Shown here: one piece after another, positions 38,194-44,383 of the stretch
Layout: the number at the start of each line of letters is the position of its first letter
Numbering within the stretch: the stretch's first letter is position 1
Assembly: GCA_947625355.1 (NCBI GenBank)
Contig: CANQOA010000015.1
Location: 1 to 44,383, forward strand
Direction: 5' to 3'
Source of the DNA: an uncultured Oscillospiraceae bacterium
GTDB taxonomy: Bacteria > Bacillota > Clostridia > Oscillospirales > Oscillospiraceae
DNA: 44,383 bases
Program-made: the position numbers and the translations under genes
Notes under the pieces: model-generated
Databases searched by the model: none
The model's input: only the letters and a program-made list of their open reading frames with translations
What the model was told of the DNA's origin: nothing

Positions 38194-39066
38194 TCAGTCT
38201 ATTTTCTCGATATTTTGGAAGTTCTTGCCAAACACCTCGTGGGACTGGGTGACCATCACGAAGGCGTGCTCGTCGATGCCGGAGACCAGCTTTTTCAGCG
38301 CCGGGATCTGCTGGCGCTTCACGGCGCACAGCACCACGTCCCGCTCCTCGCCGCTGTAGGCGCCCTCGCCCTTGAGCAGCGTGGCGCCCCGGCGCAGGCT
38401 GTCGCCAATGGCCCGGGCGATCTCGTGGGGATGCACGGTGACGATGTAGCACACGCTGGAGGTAAAGGCGCCGTAGAGGATCAGGTTGATCACCTTGCTG
38501 GAGACGAACATGGTGATGACGGTATACATGGCCGCGTCCGCCCGCTTAAAGATCAGCGCGAAGGCCAGCACCACCGCGGCGTCCAGCACCAGGCCGATGG
38601 TGCCCAGCTGGATGTAGGCGAATTTGCGCCGGAGCATCCGGGAGAGGATGTCCGTGCCGCCGCTGGTGCCGCCGGCGGAGAAGATGAGCCCATAGCCCAG
38701 GCCCTTGGTGATGCCGCCGTATACCGCCGCCAGAAGGATGTCGTTGGTGAGCGGGCGGGCGAACAGGTTGAACAGGTCGATGGCCACGCTGGAGCCCGCC
38801 ATGCCGATGAACGAATAGATGATGAACCGGGGGCCGAACTGTTTCCACGCCACGGCGAACAGGGGTATGTTCATCACGATGACCATCGTGCCCACCGGCA
38901 GGCCCAGCAGCAGATTCAGGATCTGCGCCACGCCGGTCAGACCGCCGGAGACGATGTTGTTGGGGAAGGTGAAGAAGGAGAAGCTGAAGCCCACGATGGC
39001 GCACCCCGCCAGGGTGAGCAGGACGGCCCGGCCGTCCGTTTTGAGGAATCGTTTTATCTTTTCCAT
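38194..39066 (-). CDS. YitT family membrane protein
   Basis: A 290-residue protein with five to six N-terminal spans (DUF161 repeats: FSFFTFPNNIVSGGLTGVAQ and LIFSAGGTSGGTDILSRML) and a C-terminal cytoplasmic DUF2179 domain (~205-290, RDVVLCAVKRQQIPALKKLV). The function of YitT proteins is unsettled; transport is suspected. The start at 39066 is preferred: the frame stays open to 39258 but would translate the hairpin-rich intergenic stretch. Confidence 0.93.
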   Translation of the reverse strand: MEKIKRFLKTDGRAVLLTLAGCAIVGFSFSFFTFPNNIVSGGLTGVAQILNLLLGLPVGTMVIVMNIPLFAVAWKQFGPRFIIYSFIGMAGSSVAIDLFNLFARPLTNDILLAAVYGGITKGLGYGLIFSAGGTSGGTDILSRMLRRKFAYIQLGTIGLVLDAAVVLAFALIFKRADAAMYTVITMFVSSKVINLILYGAFTSSVCYIVTVHPHEIARAIGDSLRRGATLLKGEGAYSGEERDVVLCAVKRQQIPALKKLVSGIDEHAFVMVTQSHEVFGKNFQNIEKID

Positions 39067-39083
39067 AGTTGCTAGCCTCGCAG

Positions 39084-39240
39084 AGTTTGCGCCCGCAGGC
39101 GCAAATAAAGTTGGATATGATTTCCGGGGGCGTGTACCTCGGAAATCATTCTTTGCGGCCTGCAAACGTGCGAACGCAGCGAGTGCGCTGCAGCAGGCCG
39201 AAGCCTTCTCATTTGAAAGGAGCTTGCTCCTTTCAAATGA
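39084..39240. repeat. Hairpin-rich intergenic element between the topoisomerase and yitT genes
   Basis: At least three perfect inverted repeats in ~155 bases: TTTGCGCC-CGCA-GGCGCAAA (39086-39105); ATGATTTCCG-N13-CGGAAATCAT (39117-39149); TCATTTGAAAGGAG-CTTG-CTCCTTTCAAATGA (39209-39240, including the topoisomerase stop codon). Between them, GCCTGC/GCAGGC arms enclose GCAGCG/CGCTGC. None has a T-run. It looks like a REP- or MITE-like dispersed element or a processed structured spacer. Only one copy is in the window. Confidence 0.5.
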
Positions 39241-41473
39241 ACGACATCTGTTCTTCACCCCGGTCGGCGTCGGTGAGCTTCGCGCCGGCGGCGGGAAGGG
39301 ATCGGACCCGGTAACGGGACTGGTTTTGGATGGCGGTGTCCGACAGGAACGCCGCCTTGACCACCGGATGTTTTTTCACGGCCATGACGGCCACGCCCTG
39401 GGTGGTGCGGCTGGTCTTAGGGGCGAGGAGCGCCGAGGAGAACACCACGCACCGGCCCTCGGCGGAGGTGACGGCGATCTCCTGCTCCCCCTCCAGGGGC
39501 AGTAGCGCCGCCAGGGGGGACTTGTCGGAATAGGCGCCGGTGAGCTTTTTCCGGTTGGTCTTGGTGGCATAGGCCGCCAGGGGCAGCCGGGCGCACTTTC
39601 CGTTTTGGAAGAACAGCAGGATGGTCCCGGAGTAGTCCCCGCACAGCACGGCGGCGGCCAGGCTCTCCCCCTCGTCGAAGCCCAGCTTTCCGGGCAGGTA
39701 CTCGCCCAAGGCGCTGGCTTTCGTCTCGGCGAGGTCCGCCGCCCGCAGCTTATACGCCTGCTGCCGGTCGGTGAACAGCAGCAGCTCCGCGGTGTTGGTC
39801 GTCTCCCAGTACCAGCCCAGGCTGTCGTCCTCTTTGTATTTCTGTTCCCCGCTCATGCGCAGGCTCTGGGGGGTGATCTTCTTGAAGTAGCCGTGGCGGG
39901 ACAGGAACAGGTGCACCGGATAATCCTCCGCCGCGGCGGGGCCGTCGTCGTATTCCTCCACCTCCCGGGCGTACACCAGGCCGGTCCGGCGGGGGGAGGG
40001 GTATTTTTTGATGACGGCCTTCAGCTCGTCGGTGATGATGGACCGCAGCCGCCGTTTGGAGGACAGGGTGTCCTCCAGGTCCCGGATCTCTTCGGCCAGG
40101 GCGGCGGTCTCCTCGGTGCGCTTGAGGATGTACTCCTGGTTGATGTTGCGCAGCTTGATCTCCGCCACGAAGTCCGCCTGGACCTCGTCGATGCCGAAGC
40201 CGATCATCAGGTTGGGCACCACCTCCGCCTCCGCCTCCGTTTCCCGGATGATGGCGATGGCCCGGTCGATGTCCAGGAGGATGGCCTTGAGGCCCTCCAG
40301 GAGGTGGAGCTTCTCCTTCTTCCGGGTCATGTCGAACCAGACCCGCCGTCGGACGCATTCGGTCCGCCAGGCGATCCACTCGGTCAGGATCTCCCCCACG
40401 CCCATCACCTGGGGGGAGCCGGCGATGAGGATGTTGAAGTTGCAGGGGTAGTTGTCCTGCAGGGGGGTGAGCTTGAAGAGCTTGGCCATCAGCCGGTCCG
40501 GGTCCGCGCCCCGCTTGACGTCGATGGCCAGCTTCAGGCCGCCCAGGTCCGTCTCGTCCCGCATGTCGGCGATCTCGCGGATCTTGCCGTCCTTGATCAG
40601 CTCCCGGCACTTGTCCAGGATGGCCTCCACGGTGGTGGTGTAGGGGATCTCATAGATCTCGATGATGTGGTCCTTTTCCGCATAGCGCCACCGGGCCCGG
40701 ACGGGGAAGGAGCCCCGGCCGGTGCGGTAGATCTCCGCCATGGCGCCGGGGTCGTAGATGATCTCGCCGCCGGTGGGAAAATCCGGGGCCGGCATGGTGG
40801 AGAGGATGCTGTGGTCCGGATTTTTGATGAGCTCGATGGTGGTCTGGCAGACCTCCGCCAGGTTGAAGCCGCATATCTGGCTGGCCATGCCCACGGCGAT
40901 GCCCAGGTTGGCGCTGACCAGCACATTGGGGAAGGTGGTGGGCAGCAGACTGGGCTCGGTGGTGGTGTTGTCATAGTTGGGGACGAAGTCCACCGTGTCC
41001 TTGTCGATGTCCCGGAACAGCTCCGCGCAGATGGGCGCCAGCTTCGCCTCGGTATAGCGGCTGGCGGCATAGGCCATGTCCCGGGAGTACACCTTGCCGA
41101 AGTTGCCCTTGGAGTCCACGAAGGGCACGTTCAGAGCCTCGTTGTCCCGGGTGAGCCGGACCATGGTCTCATAGATGGCCGCGTCGCCGTGGGGGTTATA
41201 GTGCATGGTCTGGCCCACGATGTTGGCGGACTTGGTCCGCCCGCCGTTGAGCAGGCCCATTTTGTACATGCAGTACAGGAGCTTGCGGTGGCTGGGCTTG
41301 AACCCGTCGATCTCCGGGATGGCCCGGGAGACGATCACGCTCATGGCGTAGGGCATGAAGTTGCGCTCCAGCGTATCGGTGATGGGCTGGTCGATGGTCT
41401 CGCCCCGGAGGCCCATCACATTGCTGTCCAGGCCCCGCTTTTGGGGCTGCTGGTCCTTGGATTTCCGTGCCAT
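39233..41473 (-). CDS. Type IIA topoisomerase A subunit (ParC/GyrA-like)
   Basis: Cuts and religates DNA together with the B subunit encoded two genes upstream. It has 746 residues. The catalytic tyrosine is Tyr140 in ASRYTEAKL; SVIVSRAIPEIDGFKPSHRK opens the winged-helix domain; the C-terminal third has the beta-propeller blades of ParC/GyrA but no GyrA-box, so decatenation (topo IV-like) is favoured over supercoiling. This is the additional Clostridia-type pair rather than canonical gyrase. At the quinolone pocket, the residues equivalent to E. coli GyrA Ser83 and Asp87 are Ala98 and Glu102. Confidence 0.92.
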   Translation of the reverse strand: MARKSKDQQPQKRGLDSNVMGLRGETIDQPITDTLERNFMPYAMSVIVSRAIPEIDGFKPSHRKLLYCMYKMGLLNGGRTKSANIVGQTMHYNPHGDAAIYETMVRLTRDNEALNVPFVDSKGNFGKVYSRDMAYAASRYTEAKLAPICAELFRDIDKDTVDFVPNYDNTTTEPSLLPTTFPNVLVSANLGIAVGMASQICGFNLAEVCQTTIELIKNPDHSILSTMPAPDFPTGGEIIYDPGAMAEIYRTGRGSFPVRARWRYAEKDHIIEIYEIPYTTTVEAILDKCRELIKDGKIREIADMRDETDLGGLKLAIDVKRGADPDRLMAKLFKLTPLQDNYPCNFNILIAGSPQVMGVGEILTEWIAWRTECVRRRVWFDMTRKKEKLHLLEGLKAILLDIDRAIAIIRETEAEAEVVPNLMIGFGIDEVQADFVAEIKLRNINQEYILKRTEETAALAEEIRDLEDTLSSKRRLRSIITDELKAVIKKYPSPRRTGLVYAREVEEYDDGPAAAEDYPVHLFLSRHGYFKKITPQSLRMSGEQKYKEDDSLGWYWETTNTAELLLFTDRQQAYKLRAADLAETKASALGEYLPGKLGFDEGESLAAAVLCGDYSGTILLFFQNGKCARLPLAAYATKTNRKKLTGAYSDKSPLAALLPLEGEQEIAVTSAEGRCVVFSSALLAPKTSRTTQGVAVMAVKKHPVVKAAFLSDTAIQNQSRYRVRSLPAAGAKLTDADRGEEQMSFI

Positions 41474-41491
41474 AGTTCACGCTGCCCTTTC

Positions 41492-42505
41492 TCAGAATCC
41501 CTGCTCGGCCTGGTAGTCGAGGACCAGGCGGATGTTTGCCATCTGATAGGGGCCGAGAAGATCGTCGGTGAACTGGTCGGGCTCGATGGAGGGCCGGTAC
41601 CAGACGAACCGGGAGAAATACTCCTCCAGAGCCGGGTCGGCAAAGATGCGGCCCGCGCGGGCGTAAGCGCCGTTGATGGCATAGACGCACATCTGCTCAT
41701 CGAAGCCGGCGATGTCCGCCGGGGCGAAAAATTCGCTGTCGCAGCGCTCGATGAAGCAGGCAAGCCGTTCCTCCGCCGACAGCGTCTCGGGCAGGGAGGC
41801 GCTGCTGATGACCGCGGGGAGCCGGTCCGCGGTCATCACCGTCAGCGGCTGGGCATATTCCCCGGCGCCGGCCATGGCGCAGATCCGCCCGATCACGCAC
41901 AGATCGCCGTTCCCGTCCAGATAAGGCCGGACGGCCCGGACGTTGGCGGGGTCGTTGTTGGCCTGGCGCTGCAGGGCCTTGAACTCGTCCTCCGGGGACA
42001 TGGAGGACTGTTCCTCGAAGGTGTCCGACAGCACCAGGGCCGCCTGGCCGTAAAACTCGTCCGGGTCCAGCCCCAGCACGTCCAGCAGCTCCCGGTCGGT
42101 GATGCGCCGGCCGGCGGAGAGGGAGACGTTGTAGACGAAGTAGACGTTATAATCGTTGCTGTAGCTGGACACGGTCCACAGGGAGAGCACGTCGCCGTTG
42201 ACGGCCCAGTCGTAGGTCATGTTGTAGGGCTCCGGCGACCAGCCCTCCTCGATGGCGGTCATGGCCCCGTACTCGCTGTAGAGCTCCTCCTCGTAGAGCT
42301 CCCGCCAGATGGCGTCGTTCACCGCCTGGATGCCCTCGCCCTCCCGGTCGATCCGGGGCACGGCAAAGCGGTTGTAGTCCCCCTCGGTCTGGTAGGAGAA
42401 CGCATCGGTCACCAGATCGGTATCGTCCGGCGCCTCCGCCGCGCAGGCGGTGGTCGGCGCGGCCAGCAGCAGCGCCGCCAAAAGAATGGAAAGAAGTTCT
42501 CTCAT
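41492..42505 (-). CDS. Secreted YARHG-domain protein
   Basis: A 337-residue exported protein with a signal peptide (1-22, LAAPTTACAAEA), a central domain of unknown function with a beta-rich stretch (YDWAVNGDVLSLWTVSSYS), and a C-terminal YARHG domain (~265-337). There the usual Y-A-R-H-G reads AYARAGRIF, followed by DPALEEYFSRFVWYRPS and YQMANIRLVLDYQ. YARHG is an extracellular domain often paired with peptidase-like modules; its role is unknown. AAGGAG precedes the ATG. It is oddly placed between two topoisomerase subunit genes in the same direction. Confidence 0.85.
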   Translation of the reverse strand: MRELLSILLAALLLAAPTTACAAEAPDDTDLVTDAFSYQTEGDYNRFAVPRIDREGEGIQAVNDAIWRELYEEELYSEYGAMTAIEEGWSPEPYNMTYDWAVNGDVLSLWTVSSYSNDYNVYFVYNVSLSAGRRITDRELLDVLGLDPDEFYGQAALVLSDTFEEQSSMSPEDEFKALQRQANNDPANVRAVRPYLDGNGDLCVIGRICAMAGAGEYAQPLTVMTADRLPAVISSASLPETLSAEERLACFIERCDSEFFAPADIAGFDEQMCVYAINGAYARAGRIFADPALEEYFSRFVWYRPSIEPDQFTDDLLGPYQMANIRLVLDYQAEQGF

Positions 42506-42529
42506 GGCTTTCTCCTTGTGATGTCGTGA

Positions 42530-44383
42530 TCAGGATATGTCGGCCAGCTCCAGGTATTTGTAGCCCTCCTGGGCGATGTGGGCCTTGCGCCCCTCCAGAT
42601 CGTTGCCCTCGAACAGCTCGAAATAATAGGCCGTGCGCTCCGCCTCCTCGGGCATGACGCGGATGAGGCGGCGGGTCTCGGGGTTCATGGTGGTCAGCCA
42701 CATCATCTCCGCCGAGTTCTCCCCCAGGCCCTTGGAGCGGTTGACGGAGAATTTGGCCTTGCCCAGCTCGTCCACGATGCGGTTCTTCTCCGCGTCGGAG
42801 TAGGCATACCAGGTCTTTTCCCGGCAGGTGATCTCATAGAGGGGCGATTCGGCGATATAGACGTATCCCTCCCGGATGAGGGTGGGGGTCAGCCGCCAGA
42901 GCATGGTCAGGATCAGGGTCCGGATCTGGAAGCCGTCCACGTCCGCGTCGGTGCAGATGACCACCTTGTTCCAGCGGAGGTTGGCCAGGTCGAAGTTGTT
43001 CAGGTCCTTGCCGTGCTTGGCCACCTCCACGCCGCAGCCCAGCACCTTCAAAAGGTCCGTGATGATGTCGCTCTTGAAGATGCGGCCATAGTCGGCCTTC
43101 AGGCAGTTGAGGATCTTGCCCCGCACGGGCATGATGCCCTGAAATTCCGCGTCCCGGCCCATCTTGCAGGAGCCCAGGGCGCTGTCGCCCTCCACGATAT
43201 AGAGCTCCCGCCGCTCCGGGTCCCGGCTGCGGCAGTCCACGAATTTCTCCACCCGGCTGACGATGTCCATGGAGCCGGTGAGCTTTTTCTTGATGTTCAG
43301 CCGCTGGCGCTCCGCCTGCTCCCGGCTGCGCTTGTTGATGAGCACCTGCTCGGCCATCTTGTCCGCCTCGGCCTTGTGCTCGATGCACCAGATCTCCAGC
43401 TTCTGCTTGAAGAAGTCGGTCATGGCGTCCTGGATGAACCGGTTGGTGATGGCCTTTTTCGTCTGGTTCTCATAGCTGGTCTGGGTGGAGAAGCAGTTGG
43501 TCACCAGCACCAGGCAGTCCTGCACGTCCTGGAAGGAGATCTTCGACTCGTTTTTCTGGTACTTGCCGATCTTCTTGATATAGGCGTCCACGGCGTAGAC
43601 GAAGCCCTGTTTGGCCGCCTTGTCCGGCGCGCCGCCGTGCTCCAGCCAGGAGGAGTTGTGGTAGTATTCCAGCAGGCTCACCCGGTTGGAAAAGCAGAAC
43701 GCCGCGGAGAGCTTGACCTTGTACTCGGGCTTGTCCTCCCGGTCCCGGCCCCGGCGCTCGGTGTCGATGAACACCGGCGCGGTCAGCGTCTCGGCCCCGG
43801 CGGTCTCCGTCACATAGTCCAGGATGCCGTGCTCATAGACATAGTCGGTGGTCTCGAATTTGGCCCCGTGCTGGATGCGCAGCCGGAAGGTGACGCCCGC
43901 GTTCACCACCGCCTGCCGCCGCAGGGTGTCCCGGAACCACTCCTCCGGGATGTCGATGTCGGTGAACACCTCCAGGTCCGGCTTCCAGTGATGGGTGGTG
44001 CCGGTCTTTTTCCGGTCCATGGGGGACTTTTTCAGCCCGCCAACGATCTCGCCCTTTTCAAAGCGCAGGTCGTACCGGGTCCCGTCCCGCCAGACCGTCA
44101 CGTCCATATATTGGGAGGCGTACTGGGTGGCGCAGGCGCCCAGACCGTTCAGACCCAGGGAGTACTCGTAGCTCTCCCCCTCGTCGTTGCCGTATTTGCC
44201 GCCGGCATAGAGCTCGCAGTACACCAGCTCCCAGTTATAACGGCTTTCCGACGGGTTCCAGTCCACCGGGCAGCCCCGGCCGAAATCCTCCACCTGGATG
44301 GACTTATCCTCGAACCGGGTGACGGTGATCACATCGCCGTAGCCCGCCCGGGCCTCGTCGATGGAGTTGGACAGGATCTCGAA
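42530..44383 (-). CDS. Type IIA topoisomerase B subunit (ParE/GyrB-like), 5' end beyond window
   Basis: ATPase subunit partnering the A subunit. The open frame continues to the right edge, where it reads FEILSNSIDEARAGYGD, the ATP-binding N-box region, so about 30-40 residues are missing. Visible parts: GHKL ATPase with the divergent glycine loop SLGLNGLGA (usually SGGLHGVG), transducer, and TOPRIM domain with EGDSALGS and CTDADVDG, then MPVRGKILNCLKADYGR. These deviations define the Clostridia-specific branch. The 618 visible residues suggest a full length near 650. Confidence 0.92.
   Translation of the reverse strand, partial: FEILSNSIDEARAGYGDVITVTRFEDKSIQVEDFGRGCPVDWNPSESRYNWELVYCELYAGGKYGNDEGESYEYSLGLNGLGACATQYASQYMDVTVWRDGTRYDLRFEKGEIVGGLKKSPMDRKKTGTTHHWKPDLEVFTDIDIPEEWFRDTLRRQAVVNAGVTFRLRIQHGAKFETTDYVYEHGILDYVTETAGAETLTAPVFIDTERRGRDREDKPEYKVKLSAAFCFSNRVSLLEYYHNSSWLEHGGAPDKAAKQGFVYAVDAYIKKIGKYQKNESKISFQDVQDCLVLVTNCFSTQTSYENQTKKAITNRFIQDAMTDFFKQKLEIWCIEHKAEADKMAEQVLINKRSREQAERQRLNIKKKLTGSMDIVSRVEKFVDCRSRDPERRELYIVEGDSALGSCKMGRDAEFQGIMPVRGKILNCLKADYGRIFKSDIITDLLKVLGCGVEVAKHGKDLNNFDLANLRWNKVVICTDADVDGFQIRTLILTMLWRLTPTLIREGYVYIAESPLYEITCREKTWYAYSDAEKNRIVDELGKAKFSVNRSKGLGENSAEMMWLTTMNPETRRLIRVMPEEAERTAYYFELFEGNDLEGRKAHIAQEGYKYLELADIS

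Noticed and set aside
39605-42529. 974-codon plus-strand frame opposite the topoisomerase A and YARHG genes
   Set aside because: Spans two real genes and their spacer in antisense; composition is Gln/Gly/His/Val shadow-like and has no recognisable domain.

Overview
The window looks like chromosome of a GC-rich, spore-forming Firmicute of the Clostridia, most likely the Oscillospiraceae (Flavonifractor/Lawsonibacter/Oscillibacter-like). The pointers are spo0A with two 0A-box-like sites, a GerMN lipoprotein, a CIRCE/HrcA operator, an EF-P gene followed by a CD1247-type protein, YitT, a DUF4342 protein, and a second Clostridia-type topoisomerase IIA pair, all in strongly G/C-biased codons with sigma-A-like promoters. 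No tRNA, rRNA, transposase, phage gene or CRISPR array was recognised.

Layout. 1-2570 (-): pheB(ACT)-hom-lysC, the aspartate-to-threonine/lysine branch, with a 20-bp palindrome inside its promoter. 2610-3300 (-): small heat-shock protein under CIRCE. 3359-4487 (+): sugar-nucleotide transferase with a hairpin-rich leader. 4510-6846 (-): TetR-ATPase-permease ABC exporter. 6881-8085 (+): MocR-type regulator that is C-terminally short and has lost its PLP lysine. 8090-10697 (-): second ABC-2 exporter (ATPase plus two permeases). 10734-11755: Spo0A boxes and spo0A. 11756-12941 (+): membrane-anchored DUF5067 protein. 12955-14542 (-): DacF-like penicillin-binding protein lacking catalytic Ser and Lys. 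14566-17722 (+): ComEA-like protein, response regulator, histidine kinase and GerMN lipoprotein, with two frame irregularities. 17739-20979 (+): D-cysteine desulfhydrase-like enzyme, M24 aminopeptidase, EF-P, CD1247-type protein. 21058-25008: GDPD-like protein (+), galactokinase-like GHMP kinase (-), pncB (+).

25009-30093 is the most unusual part. A unit of about 2.5 kb is tandemly duplicated. Each copy has a promoter, a structured leader of about 190 nt ending in an intrinsic terminator, and a large secreted multi-domain protein. The leader, signal peptide and last ~130 codons are nearly or fully identical between copies, while about 480 central codons have diverged. A 15-codon remnant of the 3' end of psd between the copies marks the duplication joint.

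30046-36872 (-) forms a phospholipid and envelope block: OmpR-type regulator, histidine kinase, family 2 glycosyltransferase, PAP2-like protein, LPG-synthase-TM flippase-like protein, pssA and psd. The last genes overlap by 4 bp and make phosphatidylserine and phosphatidylethanolamine. 36928-39066 (-): DUF4342 protein, LUD-domain protein, YitT. 39067-39240: short intergenic stretch with several hairpins. 39233-44383 (-): ParC/GyrA-like and ParE/GyrB-like subunits separated by a secreted YARHG-domain protein; the B subunit runs off the right edge.

Gene calls rest on reading the translations for motifs. No database search was possible, so substrate-level names and all regulatory sites are predictions.
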